A stretch of 64,000 nucleotides of DNA, taken from Cunninghamia lanceolata. Its lineage: Eukaryota; Streptophyta; Pinopsida; Cupressales; Cupressaceae. The notes below the pieces were generated by a model. The model did no database searches, was not told where the DNA came from, and was given only the letters and a program-made list of their open reading frames with translations. Location: assembly GCA_027924645.1 (NCBI GenBank), contig BSBN01000445.1, forward strand, positions 1,860,001 through 1,924,000, in the 5' to 3' direction. This document shows, piece after piece, positions 11,021 through 21,202 of the stretch. A program made the position numbers and the translations under genes. Every line of letters begins with the position of its first letter. Positions within the stretch are counted from its first letter, which is position 1.

Positions 11021-12018
11021 TGATGTTCTTGTAGAAGATGAATGCACGTACACTAACATTGAAGAACTCAAAATTGCTCTTGAAGACCTAGAGAGATCTG
11101 AAGAAGAAAACATGGATTTGAAGGAAAATGTCAAAGTAGCAAATGAATGTATCAAAAATTTAAGAGAGCAAGTCAAGAAGCTTAAACAAAGACATAAAGA
11201 GGATAATGAAAAATTGAGGTTAGCAAATGAATCCATGATTGATCTAAAAGTTAGAGTTGAAGAAAAAGAAAGAATTGAGGGATGTCTAAAAAATAAAACT
11301 GAAGACCATACAAAGCTTGAACAAGAAGTTGTGAACCTAAAGTCAAACTTGGAAAAGGCAAAGAGATATGAAGAAACATTCAAGATAAGTTTTGCAAAAC
11401 TTGATGAGATGATTGCTAGTCAGAAGAGCCCTGATGACAAAGCAAGCTTGGGATCTGAGAAAGGTGAAAGTTCCAAATCATGTCAAGTAATGAATACTGA
11501 GAACAAGAAGGACAAAGGCAAGTAGATCCAAAATCAAAGGAATGGACCTAGAGGACCATTGGTCAGGCAACCAATTGCTCAAAGGTACCCATTTTTCAAT
11601 GGTTATTGTTACTTATGCAATAAGTTCGGTCATAAGGCTACTCAATTTTGGAGAAGAATGAATCAAAATGTTCTATCTTTCTCTGGTCAATGCTTTACAT
11701 GCAAGAGAGATGGTCATAGAGCTAGTGAATGTAGAAGTCAAATAAGGAATGGATATAACAATGGAAGGAATGCTCAATCTTTCAATGGTAACTACTTTAC
11801 ATGCAATAGATTTGGACATAAGGCTAACCAATGTAGATCTAAAATGAATGAAAGGAACAACAATCAAAGGAATATTATGTGCTACAATAGCAATAGGCTA
11901 GGACATATTGCAAGGTTATGTAGAAGCAAGAACATGAAAAAGGATAATTTGATAGAAAAGAAGAAACTAGTGCAAAAGGTTGATCCGATAGAAACCAAGA
12001 AGGAGATGAACAAGATAT
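11021..12018 (+). pseudogene. Element D gag-like module: coiled coil plus four CCHC knuckles
   Basis: The open frame 10881-11525 continues from the pol linker into a heptad-rich segment (LERSEEENMDLKENVKVANE, LREQVKKLKQRHKE). The motif FAKLDEMIASQKSPDDKASLG is of the type found in some plant copia gags, including Sirevirus-like ones. After a TAG, frame 11559-12020 has four knuckle positions. The first (CYLCNKFGHKATQF) lacks the last Cys, the second (CFTCKRDGHRASEC) is complete, the third has Tyr for the first Cys, and the fourth has Ser for the second Cys. The same module is the gag of element F. Confidence 0.82.
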
Positions 12019-12432
12019 AGATCAAGAAGGAAGTTAAGAAATTCAAGGATGAGCCTATGTCAGCCTCTGGTATAGATTTGTCCTCTAGGAACTGAGTTGG
12101 AGGCTACCTCTCAGGGGAGAAGGTAGTGGCATTGAAGAATGTTGAAGTTAGGGGGAGAAAGATTTGGTATAGAGTTGATAAGTACCCCTAAGGTGGAGAT
12201 ATTCAGAGAAGTTGAGATTAGTGCAAGTATGTGCAATATCATACTCAGGGGGAGAAAAGTTTGAAGAAGATGTGTTACCCTTTTCCATTGATGTCAAAGG
12301 GGGAGATAGTTCATGTGAAAAACAAAGGAAGAGTAAGATGTATACAAGAAATGGGGAGAATGAGATTAGTACAAAATTGTGGCACAATGGTTTTTTACAT
12401 CATATGTTGCCATCAATGACAAAGGGGGAGAT
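12019..12432 (+). promoter_or_regulatory. Element D 3' noncoding region with multiple polypurine tracts
   Basis: Five AGGGGGAGA-like runs are present (near 12150, 12249, 12296, 12353 and 12421). The last, AAAGGGGGAGAT at 12421-12432, adjoins the LTR. TGTTGCCATCAATGACAA at 12405-12422 is the inverted partner of 12458-12475 in the LTR. The layout is the same as in B and L. Confidence 0.78.
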
Positions 12433-13280
12433 TGTTGCAAGTATGTGCTAATTGGTGTTGTCATTGATGTCAACATGTTTGTGTTGTTGTTGTTGATTGA
12501 TTAAATTATTATGTTAAGGTGATTTGAATGACTTGAATAAGTGCTAATGATGTTAGTATATTGCTCTTGTTTCTGAGTTTTGAAGTGCTTTTTAGAAATT
12601 TGATAAATACTGAAGATAGTGTTGTGAAGAAGTATTCTAGCTTACAGGCTACTGTCTGAGTTTTTTCTTTGCATTTCTCCTATATTGAAGACCAGAGTGT
12701 GATGTTTGGATATGTTTTAGAGAAGTGGTCAAAGATGTTAAATCCAAAATTTGGTGGTCCAGAACATTGTGGCCTAAATGTTAGGTTCACCAATTTGAAG
12801 ATTATGCCTGGCAAAATTTGCAGTGTGATAGGAAGAAATTATTTTGCTCCGCATTCCTTCATAATTTGGTTTTTGGTATTGTAGTTCTGGATGAGTGTTC
12901 CTAAGATCCATATCTATGTTCCATCCAAATATTATGATTTGGTGCTTCAGAATGTAGTTTTCATGAGTAGCAGGGCTTAGCAGTGTTGATTGTGAGCAGT
13001 CTGCGATCTATCTTCAAGTGAGATTTGTTGGCTCTTAGGTGATTTCATGTTATTCATGGATGTCTCCAGATTGTGTTGAAGGCTTGTTCTTGGTCTGCAA
13101 GTTATGGTTGTTTTCTTGAAAGTGTGTGCCTAAAGATCCTAGTGTTAACACTAGTTTTGGAGAACCTGGTTGTTTACACTCTTTGCGAATGTGCTTCATG
13201 GATTGTGGAAGTGTGTTGAAGTGTGTCAAGATGTATTTAGGTCTAAGCTAATCTATGAGGTGTTTTACCTTCATTCCTTT
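12433..13280 (+). repeat. Element D 3' LTR, first piece
   Basis: Starts TGTTGCAAGTATGTGC and resembles the L LTRs. It stops at CATTCCTTT, where H1 inserted, and continues at 22403 and again at 57403. The three pieces add up to about 1507 bp, close to the L LTR length. Confidence 0.88.
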
Positions 13281-14499
13281 TGTAATGTCAGAAAATGTCT
13301 CCTTGGGGGCTTTTCCCTTATAAGGTTTAGCTCCCGAGTCTTTAGAGTGCATTTAGGACATTTTAGTTCATATTTTAGCATCTCGATGGAATGAGACCTA
13401 AGTCCCATGGAAAATAGGACCTAGGTGGACCCCTTGAGTTGTACCCTACCTAAAATAGGGGAGGAGGACTTGGGCACCTGCGCCCTAGTCTTGCCCTATT
13501 TTAGGGCAGCCCCAATTTCTAGGTGTCAGTTTATGACCGTTAGTTGGTTCTTTGGCCGACACGGTAAAGTTTGATTTTTAAAATCTTGGCGGGAATGCTT
13601 ATAGGTGCATATATAAGCATGCTTAGGAATTCATTTGTAAACAAGATGGAAATTGTGATGTTCAAGTGTCCTCAAGGTGATTCAAGGCTTTCTATTTTTT
13701 TACAAGAGCAGACTTGTGTGTTTTGTGTGTTGATATTTGCAAATTTGAGCATCAATCTCCTCATGGCATGAAGAGCATCTTCCTCCACGAGAGCTTCAAT
13801 ACAAGGTGACATATCATTGATTCCTTTGGTTTTTGGCCTCTACCTTCTTTATCTGACAACGGTGTTTAGAGACTTAAGTGTCCTCTGAGGCTTGATTGAG
13901 GCAAGCCTCTAAACACCACAACCCCCAAACCAAGTCTTGTGATTGTAGGTTACAAGTGTTGCATTTGGGAAAAGTGGAGTTGTAGGAAGGAGTGGCAGGC
14001 ATCAAGGATTTAGGATCTAAAGAAAAGTCAAACAAAGGAGCACTTCCAGGACTAGGGTGCCCGCAAAAGTGTCCTCCACTGACAGATTTTGGAAAACAAA
14101 AGTTATAAGGCTGATTAGTGTCGGAAGGAGGTCCAGATTCCTCAAAAAAGTAGGAACCTTGGACTTGGGTACCCACACCAGTGTCCCCAACTGTTCCTCC
14201 TTAGAACCCTAAAAATATGTATTCTGTGATTTGTCATTTTTCTCTCGCCTGCAAGAGTTTTTCTATCTTTTGTCAATTTGTTGTCGTATTTGCATAATTA
14301 GAGTTTTAATAGTTAATTGGACATAAGAGAATGAAAAATTGATAATTAATTCCCTAATCCAAGCTTCCCTTCATTTGTAAGCAATCTAGGGTATGATAGT
14401 GCTTTCCACTCGATCCTAGATCCTTCAATGTTAGGATGAAAGGAGGATTCAAACATCTAAAGAACAAAAGATTGACGAAATCAAATTTTACCCTAAACA
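13281..14499 (+). repeat. H1 left LTR, forward (1219 bp)
   Basis: Starts TGTAATGTCAG and ends CCCTAAACA. A TATA box TATATAAG is at 13610-13617. A 100-codon antisense ORF at 13874-14176 has a homologue in the inverted right LTR, but it is absent as an ORF from H3 and is taken as chance. Confidence 0.9.
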
Positions 14500-14512
14500 T
14501 TTTAGTGAACCC
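14500..14512 (+). other. H1 candidate primer-binding site
   Basis: TTTTAGTGAACCC directly follows the LTR; H3 has TTTTGGTGAACC at the same place. The TGGTGAACC core would pair with a tRNA 3' end of type GGTTCACCA. I cannot assign the tRNA. Confidence 0.6.
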
Positions 14513-15954
14513 ATGTTTTTGAACTTAAATTGCAACTTGCTAAGTGTTTTCCTTTAGATTTGGTGTGATTTCATTCATTCATTTGGTCATTTATTTTATT
14601 GCATTGAGAAAAACTCAAAAAAAATTGAAAATTTGGAAAAATACAAAAACATTTGCATTGTTTGGCTTACTAAATTGCATCAATCTTTCTAAATTTTCTT
14701 AATTCATGATTTTTGTATCAGATATGATATAAACTAAAGAAAAATACAAAAAATAATAAATTTACCTTGCATTTTCATGATTTAATTGCTAGGGTTTTGT
14801 GAAAATTTTGTCAATTTTATATAACCTAGTAATTCCAAAATCTAGGGTTTGTAGGCAAAATCTTTTATCATATTTTTCTACTGATTTTAGAGGCTCATTC
14901 AAATTTTCATTTGGCTTTAGTATTACATTTTAGTGTGAATTTGCATTTAGATTTAAAATATTTGCATTTTTGCATAGAAAATTTCAACAAAAACTAGCAA
15001 TTTTTGGTGCATTTTCAGTAAATTTGCATGGGCATTTTGCATGTTAAGGCTTGAAAATAATTTTCAGATATGAGATTAAGTCAATTTCATCATAAATCAG
15101 ACTTAAAAACATTCTCATAGCATTTTGCGTCAAGATCTTAAACCTAGGGCTTCAAAAACAATAATTTTCGCTAAATTTGGCCTTATCGACTCTCCAAACT
15201 TGCACCATAGGTGTGCTGTGAAGGATATTTTTAAATTAATTTTCTATTATCAGGGTATTCATTTTCTTCCCCTAATAAAAAGCTTCACAACACCCTTTTA
15301 ACAGGCTCTTGTAGTGAAAATTTTGCAAAAAACTATGCATTTTGGCTATTTTGGCCCTAGGGTTTGACCTAGTTTGCACTCCAAGCGTGTTGTGATCAAT
15401 TTTAAGGATTGATGTGACTGATATTATTGATCTTATATTATTAACCTCCTAAAATTCCTTACAACACCCCTTTTACTAGGCCTTGGAGTTGAAAAATCGT
15501 GAAAAATAGCTTATTTTTGCTATAATTTCACTAGGGTTTGACCTGAAGTGGTGCTAAAAGCATGTTGTGCTAGGTATTTTGGCACAAAGTGGCTGTTATT
15601 ACTGATATTGTTTTCTTTCCATCATCATTTTCCTCACAATACCCTTTGTTATGCTCTTTTGCATTGAATTTTGGTGAAAAAAATATCTATTTTGACATAT
15701 TTTCACTATATTTTGACTTGGCATTATCTTGGATTTGCATCAAGAATGTGTTTAGAGTGATTATATTTCTATTTTAGACTGATATTAGACATATAACTTG
15801 CTTCCCTTTACTAAAATCCTCATAGCATCCTTTGCTTCAATCCTTTGCATTAAAAAGTATCGAAAAGCCAAGCATTTTAGGCTATTTTTTGCTCTTATCT
15901 TTTCACCAATTTTGAAAAGCTTTCAAAACCTGATTTGGAATTAGTTTGAGCATA
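14513..15954 (+). repeat. H1 leader with about 175-bp tandem repeats
   Basis: AT-rich, noncoding. From about 15117 a diverged unit recurs about every 170-186 bp, marked by the word ACAACACCC or a variant at 15117, 15287, 15461, 15636 and 15822. Each unit goes on to a TGAAAA...CTATTTT...TTTGAC...TGTTGTG pattern. H3 has the same repeat on the other strand. Confidence 0.75.
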
Positions 15955-16990
15955 AAAATGTGGCCTCTAATAATAATATAAACAATAGGTTCCCTCCTAT
16001 AACTTACATGAAAAGAAAGGCTCCTCAACCTGAAATTATCTTTACTCATGATATAGAACAATTGGAGAAAAAGAAGGACCTCTTTACATTATTGTGAAAA
16101 TAATGGGAAACCATGTGAATGGAACTCTTATCTATCCTAATTGCATGACTAATATTTCCACTGAGGAGTTCCTCTTTTCACTTCAACTAATGCAAGGTTC
16201 TTATGACCTCTCAAGCATGATGATTAAGACACATAAGGGAACCTTTATCAAGCCTTTGGGTATGATATCATTGTTAGTAACATTATCTGGAAAACATGTT
16301 AAACAATGGTTTGATGTTGTCCCTATTTCTGACCTCTTTCACATTAAATTGGGAAATCCTTGGCTAAAATAAATGAAAGCCATCCCTTCAACAATACACC
16401 ATTGTCTAAAATTCTCTTTGGATGGCCGTATAATCACCATCCCTCAAAACAAGTATAAACCTTTGGTTCAGCAAAAACATTACAAGTTGAATTACTTTTG
16501 GGATAAAATTGAAGTACCTAGTCCTTCTAAACAAGAATGACAATAGATAAACAACCTGCATGTGAAGAAAACTTTAGACCAAAAGGACAAGGTCCCCATG
16601 CTGAGGTTCCTCCCCTGAAATCCTTACAAGGATCGGTAGATTGTTGTCAACAACAAAGTGTTCCATCGCGACAAATGAGGTTTGATCTCGGTGCTTCATC
16701 TTCTAATTTGCACAAGCCTATGAAAGAGGATAGCCCTATCTTACAAAAGATAAGTGGTAAAAAAAAAGAAATAGAAAAGTAAGAGAAAGAAGAAAAAGAA
16801 GACAAGAATATGCTATAAACCTTGCCTCTCAACAAGAAAACATCGATCCTAATATTCAATCAAACAAAGATGATCGTAACAATGAACAACATAATTAGTA
16901 AGATATGAATATGGCTATGGTACCATATGTCCCACTATCCTCCAACATTAGGGAGTGGGAAGATGACAATGATGATTTGATTATAGTCAA
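15955..16990 (+). pseudogene. H1 protease-like ORF, copy 1
   Basis: Copy 1 reads IIVKIMGNHVNGTLIYPNC, then SMMIKTHKGTFIKPLGMI, KQWFDVVPISDLFHIKLG and GRIITVPQNKYKPL. The order resembles the protease stretch of Tat/Ogre gypsy elements (LYI-V..., a DxG-like position, ...LPxxVG..., LG(R)PW, AxPS..H..LKFP). The expected catalytic D-T/D/N-G is not kept; the place reads YPNC here and DPNC in copy 2. Several stops occur, followed by a Lys/Glu-rich tail. Confidence 0.65.
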
Positions 16991-17016
16991 CTTCTAGCTC
17001 GAAAGGGGCCCTACAG

Positions 17017-17084
17017 GTAAGTATCTCTAACCCTTTATCTGTCTTGTGATGTGCTTCCCCTGTGATATGTTATATGTTGTTTAG
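17017..17084 (+). other. H1 candidate intron, copy 1 (68 nt)
   Basis: Donor CAG|GTAAGTATCT and acceptor TTGTTTAG|GCC. The same donor, acceptor and 68-nt length are seen at 19459-19526 and, on the minus strand, at 31523-31590 in H3. Ogre elements are known to carry a spliced intron downstream of the protease region. Confidence 0.6.
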
Positions 17085-17201
17085 GCCCCCTGAAATGACC
17101 TCAGCTTCTCCCATAAGGTTCAAGATACTAGGAGACCAACTCTGTTGTGACATTCTTCTATTTGTATCATCATTCTTCTATATTGCCTCTCTCTGATTTC
17201 A

Positions 17202-17486
17202 TTGTTGTGTGTTGTGTCTTACGGACATAGCGTCGTGGTTGGTGAACTAGGGGCACCCTCCTACGTGACTGTCCCTAAGACACTTGTTTCTCCTCTCTTA
17301 TTTATTTTTTCCCTTCATCTAGTGTTTCCACCTAGTGGATGGATGATTACAAACATTTATACTGATGCAGACCTAGTGCCCGTTTCGAGAGCAATAAAAA
17401 AATGGACTATAGTTCCTAATATGACGATGGGGTTGTATATCTTATTTGAGACTTGGTTAGTGGAAGCACTCATGCTTTCTGTGTAG
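17202..17486 (+). pseudogene. H-family 94-codon ORF, copy 1
   Basis: An unrecognised small ORF with an apolar stretch (LVSPLLFIFSLHLVFPPSG) that could be membrane-seeking. Related ORFs at 19644-19928 and minus 31196-31462 keep the reading frame over most of their length. It lies after the candidate intron. No family assigned. Confidence 0.4.
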
Positions 17487-17698
17487 TGAATTTTATGATG
17501 TTTTTGTCACATTTATAAACCTTAACAATACTACTGCTTCGTGCACCTTTGTTTGCCTTTGAATCTAGCCTTGGCGGTACTTGATTTAGAGAACTTCGTG
17601 ATATAACCCACGGTTATCCTCAAACTCTGAATTCATTGTATAACCTTGGCTCTTTGTGTGGTTAGTCATATGCATTGATGTTGTAGACACTAACATGT

Positions 17699-17738
17699 AC
17701 TTTACAATCACCAAATGTTCCCACAAACACATCCTTGC
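17699..17738. other. 40-bp inverted scrap at the H1 duplication junction
   Basis: This 40-bp segment is the reverse complement of 20164-20203 with one mismatch. It starts right after the palindrome ACATGT (17693-17698) and is followed by TTTTAAC, the word found at the start of the duplicated unit near 15297. It marks the join between duplication copies 1 and 2. Confidence 0.85.
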
Positions 17739-18402
17739 TTTTAACGAGCTCTTGTAGTGAAAATTTTGCAAAAAACTATGCATTTTGGCTATTTTGGCCC
17801 TAGGGTTTGACCTAGTTTACACTCCAAGTATGTTGTGATAAATTTAAGGATTGAGGTGACTGATATTATTGATCTTATTTTCTAAACCTCCTAAAATTCC
17901 TTACAACACCCCTTTTGCTAGGCCTTGGAGTTGAAAAATCGTGAAAAATAGCTTATTTTTGCTATAATTTCACTAGGGTTTGACCTGAAGTGATGCTAAA
18001 AGCATGTTGTGCTAGGTATTTTGGTACCAAGTGGCTGTTATTACTGATATTATTTTCTTTCCATCATCATTTTCCTCACAATACCCTTTATTATGCTCTT
18101 TTGCATTGAATTTTGGTGAAAAAAGTGTCTATTTTGACATATTTTCACTATATTTTGACTTGGCATTATCTTGGATTTGCATCAAGAGTGTGTTTGAAGT
18201 GATTATATTTCTATTTTAGACTGATATCAGACATATAACTTGCTTCCCTTTACTAAAATCCTCATAGCATCCTTTGCTTCAATCCTTTGCATTAAAAAGT
18301 ATCGAAAAGCCAAGCATTTAAGGCTATTTTTTGCTCTTATCTTTTGCACCAATTTTGAAAATCTTTTAAAACCTGATTTGGAATTAGTTTGAGCATAAAA
18401 AG

Positions 18403-19260
18403 GTGGCCTCTAATAATAACAGCAAAAATAGGTTCCCTCCTATAACTTACATGAAAAGAAAGGCTCCTGAACCTGAAATTATCTTTACTCATGATAGAAC
18501 AACTGGAGAAAAAGAAGGACCTCTTTACATTACTGTGAAAATAATGGGAAACCCTATGAATGGAACTCTTATGGATCCTAATTGCATGACTAATATTGCC
18601 ACTAAGGAGTTCCTCTTTTCACTTCAACTAATGCAAGGTTCTTATGACCTCTCAAGCATGATGATTAAGACACATAAGGGAACCTTTATCAAGCCTTTGG
18701 GTATGATATGATTGTTAGTAACATTATCCAGAAAACATGTCAAACAATGGTTTGATGTTGTCCTTGTTTCTGACCTCTTTTGCATTAAATTGGGACATCC
18801 TTGGCTAAAAGAAATGAAAGCCATCCCTTCAATAATACAGCATTGTCTGAAATTCCCTTTGGATGGCCGTATAATCACCGTCCCTCGAAACAAGTATAAA
18901 CCTTTGGTTTAGCAAAAACATTACAAGTTGAATTACTTTTGGGAAAAAACTGAAGTACCTAGTCTTTCTAAACAAGAAATGACAAAATATAAACAACCTG
19001 CATGTGAAGAAAACTTTAGACCAAAAGGACAAGGTCCCCATGCTAAGGTTCCTCCCTTGAAATCCTTACAAGGATCAGGAGATCGTTGTCAACAACAAAG
19101 TGTTCCACTATGACAAATGAGGTTTGATCTTGGTGCTTCATCTTCTAATTTGCACAAGCCTATGAAAGAGGATAGCCCTATCTTACAAAAGATAAGTGGT
19201 AAAAAAAAAGAAATAGAAAAGCAAGAGAAAGAAGAAAAAGAAGACAAGAATATGCTATAA
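18403..19260 (+). pseudogene. H1 protease-like ORF, copy 2
   Basis: The better preserved copy. It reads MASNNNSKNRFPPITYMKRK (from a GTG; no ATG nearby), LYITVKIMGNPMNGTLMDPNC, then after one TGA HVKQWFDVVLVSDLFCIKLG, HPWLKEMKAIPS, GRIITVPRNKYKPL. It is a Tat/Ogre-like protease module without an obvious catalytic DxG. Basic tail to about 19260. No RT follows. Confidence 0.65.
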
Positions 19261-19458
19261 ACCTTGCCTCTCAACAAGCAAACATCAATCCTAATAGTCA
19301 ATCAAACAAAGATGATCATAACGATGAACAACATAATGAGTAAGATATGAATATGGCTATGGTACCATATGTCCCACTGTCCTCCAACATTAGGGAGTGG
19401 GAAGATGACAATGATGATTTGATTATAGACAACTTCTAGCCTGAAAGGGGCCCTACAG

Positions 19459-19526
19459 GTAAGTATCTCTAACCCTTTATCTCTCTCGTGATGTGCTTCC
19501 CCCATGATGTGTTATATGTTGTTTAG
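19459..19526 (+). other. H1 candidate intron, copy 2 (68 nt)
   Basis: CAG|GTAAGTATCT donor and TTGTTTAG|GCC acceptor, identical signals to copy 1. Confidence 0.6.
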
Positions 19527-19643
19527 GCCCCCTGGAATGACCTTGGATTCTCCCATAAGGTTCAGGATACTAGGAGACCGACTTTGTTGTGACCTTCTTC
19601 TATTTGTATCATCATTCTTCTATATTGCCTCTCTCTAATTTCA

Positions 19644-19928
19644 TTGTTGTGTGTTGTGTCTTATGGACATAGCGTCGTGGTTGGTGACCTAGGGGCACCC
19701 TCCTACATGACTGTCCCTAAGACACTTGTTTCTCCTCTCTTATTTATTGTTTCCCTTCCTCTAGTGTTTCCACCTAGTGGACGGATGACAACAAACATTT
19801 ATACTAATGCGAACCTAGTGCCCGTTTTGAGAGCAATCAAAAAATGGACTATAGTTCCTAATATGATGATGGGGTTGTATATCTTATCCAACACTTGGCT
19901 AGTGGAAACACTCATGCTTTCCGTGTAG
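19644..19928 (+). pseudogene. H-family 94-codon ORF, copy 2
   Basis: Same length and start (MLCVVSYGHSVVVGDLGAPS) as copy 1, with the same apolar stretch and the conserved tail AIKKWTIVPNM. Function unknown. Confidence 0.4.
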
Positions 19929-20158
19929 TGAATTTTATGATGTTTTTGTCACATTTATAAACCTTAACAATACTACTGCTCTGTGCACCTTTGTTTGCCT
20001 TTGAATCTAGCCTTGGCGGTACTCGATTCAGAGAACTTCGTGATATAACCCACGGTTATCCTCGAACTCTGAATTCATTGTATAACCTTGGCTCTTTGTG
20101 TGGTTAGTCATAAGCATTGATGTTTTTGTTTATCATGATGTTGTAGACACTAACATGT

Positions 20159-21202
20159 TTCTTGCAAGGATGTGTTTGTGGGAACATTTGGTGATCGTAA
20201 AGTACATGTCACCTTCGGGGGGCATGGTCTTTGTGAGAGTCAGTGTTCCCTTGTGTATTTTCTTCCTACCTTAACGTGCTTGATATCAACAACTGATATC
20301 AACCACCTTAAGGTGGGGGCCTATATAAGGTAAGTTGTCTGTTATAGATGTTAGCAATGTGTTTGACCTCAGATGTAGAGACTTACGCCCTAGGGTAGTG
20401 CATCGTGCATCCTAAGTTTGTTGGAAATCAATCAATCAATCATGTAAGCCCTCTGCGGAGGTCAGATATCAAGCATATCTTTTTTCTTAAGCCCTCTATG
20501 GAGGCAGGGATGGTGTATTTCTCGGAGTAGATTGCATCATCCTGTCATTTTTAAAAGTCCTCTGCAGAGGCGGGGAGCGGTTATGTGACTAACTCAACCC
20601 TTAAGCGTGTATTCGATGATTGTTGTGGCGAAGCCCAATCATCGGTGTGTGCCTATAATGTGCTTGAGATGGTGATGAGCCTAGAAATAGGGAACACACC
20701 ATCACTTGTCTACCATGTTTTCTCTGTGTTTTCAAGTGTGTGGATTTGGCGTGCTTGTTTTGTGTGGTGTGTTTGTTGCCCCATATGCAAAGACTAGCGC
20801 CTTTGAGTAGTGCTTCATGCATTTTGGCACGTTTTGCATGTATTGTATGTGTTGGCCCATATAAATAGAGACCAGCGCCCCTGAGTAGTGCTTCATGTAT
20901 TTTGGGAGGTTTGTTTACCTTCCAGTACTTGCATTTGCATTTCATATATATATGAGAAAAAGAAAAGAAAAGATATCATTTTTGTCTTCCATGCATTAAT
21001 GTCTCTTCTATGCATTGACTGTCTGCTTCATGTTTTGCATGACTGTAACTATCTTCTCCATGTTTTGCATGCCTGTTATTGTCTTCTATGTGATTGGCGT
21101 GTCTTCTCCGTGCTTGGTGTGTTTTCTATGTTTGTGACCTTACTTTAATGCATGTATTGGCCTTGCATTTATACATAAATTAAAGTGGGGGCTAAACCAA
21201 AA
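20159..21202 (+). repeat. H1 3' noncoding region, polypurine tract and primer-site stub
   Basis: Contains three CCTCTGCGGAGG-like palindromes (near 20450, 20490 and 20558), two copies of a roughly 100-bp unit with GACTAGCGCC/GACCAGCGCC...GAGTAGTGCTTCATG (20760-20910), and a run of TGTTTTGCATG-type words (21030-21130). The polypurine tract AAAGTGGGGGCTAAA is at 21182-21196. It is followed not by the LTR start but by CCAAAA (21197-21202), the reverse of the six bases that follow the LTR at the primer site. Confidence 0.75.

Larger units (their letters stand above)
17739..20158 (+). repeat. H1 tandem duplication, second copy
   Basis: Repeats 15297-17698 in direct orientation (offset about 2441 bp), covering leader repeats, protease-like ORF, candidate intron and the 94-codon ORF. 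Divergence in a 270-base stretch is roughly 5-6 percent by eye, somewhat below that of the two LTRs. Confidence 0.88.

Noticed and set aside
13874..14176. 100-codon antisense ORF in the H1 left LTR with an 83-codon homologue at 21527-21778
   Set aside because: The two are the same LTR region in two copies of one LTR, and H3 LTRs do not keep the frame. It is likely chance, without sign of constraint.
20440..21170. Short repeats in the H1 3' region as a CRISPR array
   Set aside because: Units are degenerate, spacing is irregular, spacers are not unique, and the context is a plant retrotransposon.
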